A stretch of DNA of 64,000 nucleotides from Diphasiastrum complanatum (lineage: Eukaryota > Streptophyta > Lycopodiopsida > Lycopodiales > Lycopodiaceae): positions 50,874,606 to 50,938,605 of the forward strand of contig CM055100.1 of the NCBI GenBank assembly GCA_029204225.1, written 5' to 3'. Every line of letters starts with the position of its first letter. The first letter of the stretch is position 1. The notes under the pieces were generated by a model. The model was not told the origin of the DNA. It worked only from the letters and a program-made list of their open reading frames with translations, and ran no database searches. Below are positions 54,131 through 64,000 of the stretch, in pieces. The position numbers and the translations under genes are program-made.

Positions 54131-55452
54131 AGGTCTTCATGAAAAAGATCCTCACTTTGGACCTATTTGGCAAAGGGTTTTGAATGGCTCTCAATTGGTA
54201 ACTGATTTGCAAGGTGATCAGTTGGTTGTGAAAGATATGTAGTGGATGACTTTTCCATCCGAAATGGGATTTTGTTTCGAAGGGAAAAGGTTTGTGCATC
54301 GAGAGTGGATGCGATAAAATAGAAAATTTTGTCCGAATGTCATGACGCACCTTGTGCTGGGCATCCAAGTATACATCGTACATCAGATTTGGTACGGGGG
54401 GACTTCTTTTGGCCAAAGTTAAAACCTTTCGTAGAATTGTGTTGAATTGTGTTCAGTGCCAGCATAATAAAGCGGAGCGCTTGAAGGCTAGTGGACTGTT
54501 GCATCCGTTGGATATTCCTACTAAGCGGTGGGATAGTATCTCGATGGATTTTGTAGCCGGTTTTGCCACGTACAAATAAACTAAATGATGCTATTTGGAT
54601 CATAGTTGACCGATTAACCATATTGGCTACGTTTATTCTGGTAAAGACTACAGTAAAAACGTCCGAGTTAGCTCAAGTCTTTGTAGAACCTTTGTTCAGG
54701 TTATATGGACTGCCATCCAATATCGTTAGCGATCGGGATCCGAAGTTTACGGGTTATTTTTGGATACTAGTGTTTGAAAAGCTTGACACTTCTCTGAGCA
54801 TGGGCTCGACTGATCATCCGGAATCTGATGGTCAGACAGAGAGGACTAACCAGACGATGGAACAAATGCTTTGTGCATATGTTTCACTTAGGCAAACTCA
54901 TTGGGAAAGGTATCTTCCATTGATTGAGTATGCTTATAATAGTAGTAAGCATTTGGCTTTGGATATAGCCCATTTATGCTTATGTATGGATTTCAACCTA
55001 GATCTCCGATAAAGGTTGAAACTGAGTCGATTAAAGTTCAAAAAGTGGCTGATTTCTTGCGGGAAATGCAAGAAATGCTACAGTTAGCATATGAAAAAGT
55101 TTTGAGTGCCCAAGATCGGGTGAAATATTTTGCTAATTTGAAAATATCGCCTCGGGAGTTTCAAGTTGGAGATTGGGTATATCTTAGAACTCCGATGGAT
55201 TCTAAGATAATGCGTACTCAGAAGCATTACAAATTGTCTGCTTGTTACAGTGGACCATATAAAATCTTGAAAAAGATTAGATCTTTAGCTTACCAATTAG
55301 AGTTACCAGAGGTAATCAAGGCTCATCTTGTGTTCCATGTAAGTCGTCTAAAGAGGAATTTACATGAGGGGGATCACCTAGGTTCTAGTAAAAGTCTAGA
55401 TTCGTTTGAAAACTTGTCTAAAAGGATTCTTGGAACCTCAAAAGATTCTTGA
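54131..55452 (+). pseudogene. Ty3/gypsy integrase with GPY/F module
   Basis: The HHCC zinc-binding end is frameshifted (HDAPCAGHPSIHRT region, then NCVQCQHNKAERL). The core follows: WDSISMDFVAGF (Asp), LPSNIVSDRDPKFTG (Asp) and ESDGQTERTNQTMEQML (Glu), a complete DDE set. Then come WERYLPLIEYAYNSS, a frameshift near 54990, YGFQPRSPI, and the GPY/F module (VGDWVYLRT, YSGPYKILKKI, HLVFHVSRLKR). Stops and frameshifts near 54240, 54580 and 54990 disable it. The whole run belongs with the RT upstream. Confidence 0.85.
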
Positions 55453-55594
55453 TACAAGAACCAAACAATTGCGTAATCGGGTGAGCATCTGGTTTGTTGG
55501 AAAGGACATTTTGATGCATGTGTGTTGCATCCTAGTATGGGATAGGATGTACATGCACTGTGCTTTTGCATGGGTCCTGGCTATTATGGGTTAG
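55406..55594 (+). pseudogene. chromodomain remnant of the gypsy element
   Basis: After the integrase, one frame reads PQKILDTRTKQLRNR and a second, shifted frame reads EHLVCWKGHFDACV. Together they match the PEKILDxRxxxLR and EYLVKWKGxxxxxxTWE parts of the chromodomain that marks chromoviruses. Chromodomains direct integration to particular chromatin. A frameshift and missing aromatic-cage residues make this copy inactive. Confidence 0.6.
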
Positions 55595-55616
55595 GGGTAC
55601 TTACATGCAGTGGACA

Positions 55617-55860
55617 TGTGTGGGAGTTTGGCATAGATTGATAGTATGCTTACATGTGGATTCAGTGCATGGGCAAACGGGGTGGGTTCTACACTATATA
55701 TACCCTCACCCGTGTCCATGAGGATCATTGAGAGTCTACGGCCGTTAGGTTGTCGGATAGGTAAGCACTTCCTAGCATAGTTGATTTCCCTAACTTCCTA
55801 GTGCTCGGGAGCTAGATCAGTGGACATCTTTTAACTATAGTCAACCAATTTGACAATTCA
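55617..55860 (+). repeat. possible 3' LTR fragment of the gypsy element
   Basis: TGTGTGGGAG follows the pol end, and a TATA-like ACTATATATACCC lies near 55692. No 5' partner was found upstream, so the call rests on position only. Confidence 0.3.
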
Positions 55861-58800
55861 GTGTATAGTGGAATGGGAATAAATGTTGCTTAAGAGAATA
55901 AAAAATCAATCAAAAAATGTATAAAGGGCACAACACAAAATTGTTAATAAGTACAAGAACAAAATAACGAAAACGGATCATTAACGAGCTTAATGCGAAA
56001 CCTAAAAGGTATGTCAAAACACATGTAAAAAATGTTCGATTTTTTTTCTTTTATAAGAAACAAATGGTGACAAAACAAACACAATGAAACAATGGTTCGT
56101 AAAATATAAAACTCTAAAAAAAAAAATTAAAAATGTAAAAAAACTCTAAGATGGATCATGAGACATATGCAAGCACTTAAAAGGAAAACAACAACTACAA
56201 AAAAAGAACTGACAAAAAAAATTTAAAGCGAAACCAAACAATATAGAACAAAACAAATGAAAACTGAATGTGGAAGAAGCACAAACTGGACACTATCATC
56301 ACCTCAACGTAGGCTCTAATCAACACTCAAAACACTTATGGGAAAAGGTCACGAAGATGTCGGAAAAATCACCACTAAAGGGAGCACCAAGGAAGGAAGT
56401 AAGCTGCCCAATTATGACAAAAAAACAAAAAGTGAGTGAAGTAGGGCACCAGTTCAAAGTGTAATATCTTGAGAAAAAAAATATCCAATTGGCGACCTGC
56501 AAAGTGCAATGAATTTGGTTGAGAAACAAAGAATGTAAAGATCCAAAACACAATCATTCATAACATAACCTTGTCAGAAAAGGAGGAATGCACTAATCTA
56601 CCTCATGACTTAATGATATCTCTATATATACTATCTAGAGGCCCTTAGTGGAACCTTCTAGAGATTAGTGCAAATTAGGGTACTTGGGTCCCTAAGGACA
56701 TGCCCTTAATGGTCATTGGCCCAGTAACTAAATGTATGCTAATGAGGGCAACTAGTAATTAGGGTTAGGGGAGGCGGACAAGTCCATAACACAAACCAAA
56801 TCAATCTCAAAGCATCAATACGTATGCACATGGAGTGGCTTAGACAATCTAGTGGTGCCCACACTAGTGCCTTCAGAAATATGGCCAATCACCAATCAAC
56901 TGGAATATTTCTCCATTTTTTCTACACTATACGTTTACTACACTTAAAATTCCATTGATCTCCAGTTCTTATGTGTATACATGCATGTATATTTTCCTTA
57001 AAAATTGTGTGGTTTCACGTTCACATTCCCATTTCCTCAAGGACATCTTCATTCCAATTTCCCTGTTTCCTGGTTACTGTGATGCATTCATAAGTAGCAA
57101 TTTGTGACTAGGGATGCCTAACTAGACTTAAAATACGACAGGCATGCCCGCAAGTTGAATGAAGACCATGTGATGACCAATATGGAAGAAAACATCAACA
57201 TCTAGCAAAAGAAATATACAATCTGATTTCATTAAATTGAAACAAATATTCTCCAAATATCAACTCCATCACTTGTTATAGGAGGTCAGTATCTAGCATC
57301 CTTAAGTCAATGACGTCCAGAATTGCATGCTATAAATGATAAAGGAATCAAATGATGAACCAATTGACAGTATTGCTGAATCATAAACCCTCAGCATGGA
57401 GAAATTAGACGATCACTGATGAAAATCGGTTCATTTTTGCAGATGTCTTGATGTGCAATGTTCATGTAAGCTCCAAAATTATGAAGACTCTGCATTGCAT
57501 AGTTGATGCATATTTTTACACCAACCATTTCTGATGAGAGAAAGCACCTGAAACTCAGAGCCCAAGCATTTCTTCTTCAACAAAAGTGATTGCAAGTCAT
57601 ATCTAAGTTCTAACTTCTAGCTAATGAAATGAGGTCTTAAGTTATAGATGCAGCCATTTTGATATTTCTATTGATGCTAAGGAATAAAAGAAAAATCAAA
57701 AGAGAAGATGGAGACAGGCATGATCATCCTTGTATGCAAGTCTTCAACAGTCACATAATGAGATCAATAACCTAAAACTCCTATCCTAATAACCTAAGCC
57801 TCATATCTTCGAGTGGGAACTAGACAATTTAGACACTTGAATCATATTCATTAGGGCATGTAGATTACTAGCATCCTCAAGCGTAGAGGGAACAACATAA
57901 TTTAGGCTGTTGAATTATATTCATTGGGGCATTTAGACTACTAGCATTTTACAAGCCTAACACATGAAATTTTTTGAATGATATTAGATATTTTGGATTA
58001 ACCTCATAGAAAACAAAAATGAAAACATGCTTAAGAAAAATCTAAAAAAACACATATAAAACAGAACTCAAAAAGATTAAAAAAAAATTTCCCACATGAT
58101 GATACATAGGTTTTGGAATTAATCTGTGATTCAGCATGCAACTATGTCACATTATCACATCAATGAGTTAACAAGATAATTATAAATTTATTTGTTGCTG
58201 ATTGTGTTTTGTAGCTTTGTCTTAGTTGTAATACAAAAGTGTAAAGCATCCTCCAAGTAATTTCAATGAATAACTTCTAGGTCCTGTGAATCCTTCACCT
58301 GGAACCCGAATACCAAACGGTCAAGATATAGTACACAGATATCTCTAAAAGGTCACCTGAACATGAAAAAGCCAAGCTTACTCTTAACTTAAGCCTGATA
58401 GAATAGCCTTAAATGCTTGTTTGATATTTACTTTATGTTGGGACAGATGAAAGGAATGCAGAATGAGATGTCCAATCATGCTTTTGTGGAAACTGAAGTA
58501 ATCTGCTGACACAAAAGTGAAAGCATTTCGTGAGTGTGCTGCCAATGATACAAATTTGCAAGAAGCCGACCCTCTTGACATCAGAATGGTACATGACAGC
58601 AAGGACCTAATTAGTACATTCAAGGTCACTATAGACACAATAGTTCTACTTTGTACATCGTCCGCCTTGAACATGTCTACTAAAAAGTTGTTTTCCTTAT
58701 CACAGCTACTGTAGCTAACTTACAGGCCAAATAACTCAAATAAATCTCATGCCTTGGCAAAAGAAGTTGCAGAAAGACCAGGTGCAATACAGCCAGCTGA

Positions 58801-59220
58801 AAGATTCATTTAGTAGCTTATTCATAATCAGGGTTCCTGAAAGAGATTTGAATTCCTTTTGAAGAAAACATCTACAGTCAGAAAAAGTTACTTGATTGGG
58901 GTGATCTACTTTGAAGCCAAGTTAAGACATTAGCATATCCAATAAAAGTAAAACTGCATAATAGAATGTCTGTTTTCGAACGAATTTAAGACCAACTTGC
59001 TCAATAACCTAGAAAACCTGAGCAGAGTCTAGTACAAATGCAGATCTTGTTGATACAGTACATCCATACTTGGAAAAAATCAGGAACATCAGCTAACTCT
59101 GTGCCTCATGTTGCTGTTCTAAGATATGCAAAATACAAAAACATTCCAGTAATTTGATGTGGCGGTTCACAACCAATGTCGAAGTAGCATCACTCAAGAG
59201 AACATTTCAAGTTTTTGCAG
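55861..59220. other. no supported gene
   Basis: A-rich DNA with A-runs at 56040-56260 and 58075-58095. A TTAGGGTTAGGGG stretch at 56758-56770 is too short to be telomeric. ORFs at 58384-58674 and 58517-58714 on opposite strands have no recognisable motif. Confidence 0.4.
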
Positions 59221-59415
59221 CTATATAGTTAGTCTTAAGAACACCTCATCCAATTTTAGCGAGTACCATGATAAATCACTGAGAAATAAAGCGCATCCCA
59301 ATCTCCATAAAGAATAGAACGTCTCTCCCTGTAATGAAATCAATAAGGTCTCCAGAGCCGTGGAAGCCGAGTGTATACCTGCTTTTCTTGACCACCATAG
59401 GAGGAGAAGGAGGAG

Positions 59416-59422
<7 letters not shown>

Positions 59423-59494
<72 letters not shown>
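59423..59494. repeat. (GA)n microsatellite, LINE tail
   Basis: About 72 bases of GA (CT on the LINE sense strand) begin right where the LINE 3' end stops (AAAGAAAGC). Confidence 0.95.
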
Positions 59495-59498
<4 letters not shown>

Positions 59499-59864
59499 AA
59501 GCTTTATTAATGTCTTTTCCATGCCAAAAGGCATATAAGACAAAAGTAGTACATGTCAAGTATGTGGTAACTAGGAGAGCGTCTAAAGCATCTCCAATGC
59601 TGTAATAAAGAAAAAACATCTGGTACAAGCTAAGAAAAATACATAAATGAAAAAGCCTGTGCACGAAAATCATATGTATCCATGTCAAGAAGTCAAGGCT
59701 GTGCTGATGCTGTAGAAGGATGTGATGCGAGCTGTAACATCAGTAAGCGCTGGAACATGCTGGCGTCGTCAATGAGTATGAGCATATGTAGTGCGTCTCT
59801 GTCTAGGAGGCCTGGTGGGACGTGTAACTCTCATGGTCGCCTGAGGCTTGGTGGTACGTCGTCT

Positions 59865-60726
59865 CTACGGCCTGGGTCTAGGAATGTCGTCGCAATCGCT
59901 GTCAGTCATGTCCGCATCAGAACCTGATCTCCTGCGTGAGAAGAAGGATGTAATCTGGGACTGGGTGACTGGGTAAGTATGCTGAACTGCCTGGCATAGG
60001 TCCTGTCGTAAGAGGGACATCTCACGTAGCATAAGTGCCACACAACGGGGGTCCTCGTATGAGATAAGGGACCGCAGTGTAACATGTGTCTGACGAAAAA
60101 GGCAATGGTATCGCCCTCTGATCTCATAGTAAACTGGACATGTGAAAAGGAAGTGCTCCTCTGACTCGACCATAGCTAATGAGCACAACTGGCAAATCCG
60201 CTCCTCTCGCGGGGTGCACTGGAAGCGTCTAGTCTCAATAGCCAACTGATGTGAAGATACTCGAAACTGGCCCAACAGACACCGAAGCCCGTGAGACAGT
60301 CCTGAGGTGAGGTAGTGTGGCAAAACTGGAAGTCCTGCTGTGTCTAGCTCCAGAAAGTGTCCTGTAATAGTCGGGTTTGATCCCGAGCTGCCCCTGCCAT
60401 GTCCGTCTCAGATATACTCTATAAAGAAAGCGTCTGATGTCCTCATGGGTGCCTGATGGAAGGTCTGTGATAGATATGCCAAGTGTGTCCAATAGCAAGG
60501 AGGCCTGAGAGAACCATGATAGTCGATGTCCCTGGTCATAAAGGTGTCGTGATGAAGCGAGTGCCATCTGTATGTATCTCTGCTCGTCTGTGGATAACAA
60601 CATGACACGCTGGATATATAGGATAAGCTGGAAGATGGCGGATAGCTGTATGGGTGGAACCGCGAACTCTGTTAGTATAATCTGGTGTGGGACGGATGGC
60701 TTAGCCCGTATCATCCGGGATAACAT
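59865..60726 (-). pseudogene. LINE C-terminal region with CCHC zinc motif
   Basis: Two overlapping frames (60726-60235 and 60323-59865) cover the region after reverse transcriptase. The first holds an arginine-rich helical stretch (RRFLYRVYLRRTWQGQLG). The second has TRRFQCTPREERICQLC and then VESEEHFLFTCPVYYEIR, a C-x2-C-x8-H-x4-C motif. It ends with QITSFFSRRRSGSDAD. Such CCHC ends occur in several LINE clades and bind nucleic acid. One frameshift near 60300 separates the frames. Confidence 0.7.
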
Positions 60727-62075
60727 GAGAACCTACAATCATGAAATATGGGCCCAATCCGATGATGTAAGACCCGTACACCATACTTCTGCTGCATATA
60801 GGGCTGTGGGTGTAACGAGAGTGTCAAAAAGCTGGCATTTACTCGGGGCTCCCGAATAAACCGTCTGAAACAGAAACGCTCTAACTGGACAAGTGATGCG
60901 TGGCCCTTCCCAAGTCTGGCGGAAGCTGCCTGTCGCATACCAAAGATAGAGCCTGTAAAGAGTACGCCAAGGTAAGTGTAGGAAGATACAACCTCCAAGG
61001 GCTGCCTGACGAAGATGAGTTCCTGGCGCTGCATAAAAGCTCTCGATGTGTTGAAAACCATAACTTTAGTTTTCAATATGTTAACCCCTAGTCCCCATCT
61101 ACTGTAGAAAGCATGAAGGCTGTCGAGCTGTCGCTGTAATCCCTCTCTGGTAGAAGGTAGGAGAACCACGTCATCTGCATATAAAAGTATAGCAATCAAG
61201 ATACTCCCCAGTCAGCAACCTGTGCCACCACATCCCTCAATGACTCTCTCAAGCTCATCGATATATAGCCCAAACAGGGTTGGAGATAGAGAAGAACCCT
61301 GTTTAACACCAATAGTGCTCCAGATATGATCTGAGATGCCGATATCACGCCGAAAACAACCAAGGACTCTCTCATATAGTGCCATCACTGCCAAGATCGT
61401 GTCAGTAGAAAAGCCGAGATCACGAAGCCGTTGGATGAGGAGGGAACGTGGAACAGAGTCGAAGGCTTTCCTGAAGTCAACAAAACAACAGTAGACCCGC
61501 TCTTTCCTGTGTCTAGCTTCCTCAATAATGGCCCGAAGAGTGAAGATATGATCTGTAGTGGAGTAGTGTGCTCTGAAACCCGCCTGGCCCAACGCATGTA
61601 ATCGCCTAGACTCTGCCTCAGAACTGACTGCTGATTGGAGGATGGTGCCGTATAACTTAGCAATGATGTGCCCAACCATAATGGTGCCATAGTTACCAGG
61701 GTCCATGGGGTCACCAGTTTTGTGAATGGGATGGATGATGTTGGTACACTAGGAGGAAGGGAAGCCGGAGACAACTGCTCGATTGAGCAAGGTGGCTAGG
61801 GTAGGTGATAATGTGTCTGCAACATGGATTAGAAGCCCGGATTCAAGGTCATCAATATCCCGGGTGCGACGGGTTTTCAGTCTCTTAATGGCCGTCAAGA
61901 CCATGTCCGAGGTGAAGAACGTGAAGGTAGTCGGCCGGGGAGAGATGGAGATGGGTGTGTCTGTGGGGGGCAGGGGTAGGGTGGAGGGCAGCAACAGGTG
62001 GAGCGCAGGATGAGGTAGGAGGAGATGGAGGGGGGGGTTGGGGGAGCAAGGGCTCCCCCTGGTTTTACGGGCCAT
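60700..62075 (-). pseudogene. LINE reverse transcriptase
   Basis: Blocks in order: DMVLTAIKRLKTRRTRDID, TLATLLNRAVVSGFPS, a stop, HPIHKTGDPMDPGNY, IIAKLYGTILQ, GQAGFRAHYSTTDH, CCFVDFRKAFDSVPR (motif A), IGVKQGSSLSPTLFGLYID (motif B), a stop after GTGC, ILLYADDVVLLPS (motif C, YADD intact), then LGVNILKTKVMVFN and SSYTYLGVLF. All catalytic residues are present. Two stops (near 61746 and 61209) and a frame change near 60720 break it. The enzyme would copy its RNA at a nicked target. The sequence style is not L1-like. Confidence 0.85.
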
Positions 62076-62139
62076 GGAGGAGGGCGCTGATGGAGGAGCG
62101 GTGGAGGAGGGTGGACTAGGAGGGGAGGATCACCATCGC

Positions 62140-62140
<1 letters not shown>

Positions 62141-62214
<74 letters not shown>
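62141..62214. repeat. (GA)n microsatellite, tail of a second LINE copy
   Basis: About 74 bases of GA adjoin AAAGAAAGAAAGCTTTATTAATG, the same LINE 3' end as at 59495. Confidence 0.95.
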
Positions 62215-62219
<5 letters not shown>

Positions 62220-62430
62220 AAGAAAGCTTTATTAATGTCTTTTCCATGCCAAAAGGCATAAAAGACTAATGAATTACATGTCAAGTATGTCGTAACCATG
62301 GGAGCGTATAAAACGGCTCCAAAGCTATAATAAAGAAAACATCTAGTACAAACTAAATAGACACGTAAGCGAGAGTGTGTGTGCATAATAGTCATATGTA
62401 TCCATGTCAAGATGTCAAGACTGTGCAATG
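62215..62430 (-). mobile_element. LINE 3'-end fragment
   Basis: This 216-base segment matches 59495-59700 closely on the same strand (CCATGCCAAAAGGCAT, ACATGTCAAGTATGT, ATATGTATCCATGTCAAGA). Only the 3' untranslated end is present, which is typical of 5'-truncated LINE insertions. Confidence 0.8.
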
Positions 62431-62639
62431 CTGGATGCTCTACACACTAAGGTTCAAGGTGGCAATGGTGGCTCTGATCAAGGATAATAAGATTCTCAAA
62501 GAGAGAAGGTCCAGCTACTAGAAGGAATGCCACCACCAATGACGAACAAGATCCAAAAACTAGAGAAGAATTTGTTCAAACATAAAGAGGCTACCAAAAA
62601 CTGGGCCTTTCTACTCAAAAAAAGATGAAGGTAATTCTA

Positions 62640-63173
62640 CTCAAATGTCCACTACAACACCACAGCTCCAGATTACATCCTTCTTCTCGAGGAGGAGATC
62701 TAGGATAGATGCTGATGTTGGTGATGATGATACACATGCACATACACATACACAGATCAAAGACAATGCATTAGACAGAGTCATGTTGCGGTCCGAGCTA
62801 TTCGACCTACCATGAGAAGACATGCATCTCATCGCCAGTCTTCTAGATGACACCAATAGCATACTCTAGCTCTACCACCTATAGCAACTCGCATTACATC
62901 CTTCCTCATTCCCAGCAGGACATGATGATGATGACATTATATCATATCATTAGACTATCATCTATATCTCACATGTTTTTCTTACATTACATTTCATACT
63001 TCAGTGCCTAGTTCAGTTTTAGCTTATTTAGTAGTTTATCTACGTGTACTTTCTTTATTGTTTTCGGAGACATTTTATGCACTACACTGATACTACACAC
63101 TTGACATGAATCTTTTAGTCTTATACGCCTTTTGGCATGAAAAAGACATTAATAAAGCTTTCTTTCTTTCTTC
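62640..63173 (+). mobile_element. LINE 3' fragment on the plus strand
   Basis: The plus strand reads LQITSFFSRRRSRIDAD, nearly the same peptide as the end of the LINE protein at 59865. It runs on to GCCTTTTGGCATGAAAAAG and AATAAAGCTTTCTTTC, the shared LINE 3' end, with a short CTTT-rich tail at 63158-63180. The coding part is decayed. It lies head-to-head with the minus-strand copy at 62215-62430. Confidence 0.7.
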
Positions 63174-63180
63174 CTTCTCT

Positions 63181-64000
63181 TTCCAACAAGAGCAAGTTCA
63201 GAATACAAAAAAGAAAAAAAAATTCAAGTACATGCATTATTTTGTTGCCTACTATTCTTGAATGATCATTGAGGAGCCTGATGAGGTACGCTAGCAAATG
63301 ATTTTCTAAAGAGAAAAACCATATTTTATTCAACACCAAAGAGGCCTTTCCATTTCCTTAATTACAAAACACAACAAAGAACATCACATCAAAGTCCAAC
63401 TCACAATGACCAACCCCACTTGATGCTTCCCTCTAATATGAAATTATGTAATCCTCTCTTCTGATTAAGTTCATAAACAAACTCCCTAAGATGCATGTAC
63501 TCGAGTGTAGTTGAGAGACGAGTTGAGATCTCACATTTATCAAAGCTTAAAACCACACTAATGTACAGACACTAATGTACATTAGAAAAATTTGGCACTT
63601 ATGTACAGAAAGTAGAGGGGTAATGAGGCAGGTGAGAGAAGAAACACAAAACTTTGCCTGAGATGGAGAAACTTAATGGGAAGTTGGAAGCATATTTCTC
63701 TTCTTATGGCCACTTTGAAATCAAAAGCATCAGTGATTCTCATACTCACACTTAAGTTCCACGAGGCCATAATATGAGGACCATCAGCTTTGAGAGACTT
63801 GCACAAAGATTTTTTGAGAGAGATGCAGTTTTCACGACTTTTTGTAAACTCCTAAACTTTCCCTCTGTACTTGTAGTGTTTCTCATAATCATGCCTCAGT
63901 GCCGTGAGGGCGTTGCGTTCAGGACCCTCTGCATTGAGAAGATAAAACATAATCAGGAGAAATGCACGTCGATCATTTTACAGAAATGCACAAATTAAGA
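63181..64000. other. no supported gene
   Basis: AT-rich sequence with short ORFs on both strands and no recognisable motif or repeat. Confidence 0.4.

Larger units (their letters stand above)
59495..62139 (-). mobile_element. LINE retrotransposon, 5'-truncated, with (CT)n tail
   Basis: On the minus strand, reverse transcriptase (62075-60700) and a C-terminal CCHC region (60323-59865) are followed by an untranslated 3' end. This includes CTTTTTGGCATGGAAAAGAC-like sequence and AATAAAGCTTTC, then the (CT)n tail. The endonuclease half is missing and the 5' edge abuts the (CT)n tail of another copy at 62141. Confidence 0.8.

Noticed and set aside
56758-56770. Interstitial telomere repeat
   Set aside because: Only two TTAGGG units are present, and most land plants use TTTAGGG; chance is enough.
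59221-59688. 155-codon minus-strand ORF with a long Ser-Leu run
   Set aside because: It is produced by the CT microsatellite and the LINE 3' untranslated end. The same reading arises from the second LINE copy at 61895-62428.
5100-64000. CRISPR arrays, bacterial operons, riboswitches or phage genes
   Set aside because: The window shows spliced genes, LTR elements and a LINE. No prokaryotic-style repeats-with-spacers or operons were seen.

Overview
The window looks like repeat-dominated nuclear DNA of a land plant or close relative (streptophyte). Almost every recognisable coding stretch belongs to a mobile element. The LTR retrotransposons carry the usual plant primer-binding site complementary to initiator tRNA-Met (TGGTATCAGAGC and decayed versions), on both strands. 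The one clear LINE has a reverse transcriptase and a C-terminal CCHC motif unlike the L1 type that dominates seed plants, and it ends in a (CT)n tail. That, with the density of nested, decayed elements, makes me favour a large-genome non-seed plant (fern, lycophyte or similar). This is inference, not proof. I found no intact host gene.

Layout. 1-3660: a deleted Ty1/copia element with both LTRs, then an RNase H scrap of another. 3660-11200: little coding, but a 64-bp minisatellite, a 63/64-bp triplication, a three-hairpin foldback, a (CT)n run and a 40-base C run. 11200-20500: a jumble of minus-strand copia pieces (one fuses protease to RNase H in frame), a Ty3/gypsy integrase end, a plus-strand copia integrase and several LTRs. 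20500-24100: mostly unassigned, with a GC-rich patch. 24098-25631: a short-LTR copia element whose gag is cut off.

25632-33640 is the most interesting part: a decayed DNA element of about 8 kb with four intron-containing genes in two convergent pairs. They are (i) a DDE-type transposase-like gene (+), (ii) an unknown gene (-), (iii) a gene (+) that joins a histone H3 fold, closest in character to centromeric H3, to a Ulp1/C48 SUMO-protease-like domain, and (iv) a second unknown gene (-). The central divergent spacer holds about eight copies of a 16-bp motif. Each gene has short GT-AG introns and only a few nonsense or frameshift lesions, so the proteins can still be read.

33640-39840: more copia remnants. 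39842-44407: a complete 4.57-kb LTR element with a perfect 5-bp target duplication, inserted into an older minus-strand copia. It has Gag-protease followed by an unknown ORF in place of integrase and reverse transcriptase. 45134-45205: a tRNA-like sequence. 45500-52400: no supported genes. 52400-55600: a decayed chromovirus-type Ty3/gypsy pol. 59400-63175: three LINE copies, one apparently inserted at the (CT)n tail of another. Coordinates of LTR ends without a confirmed partner are estimates.
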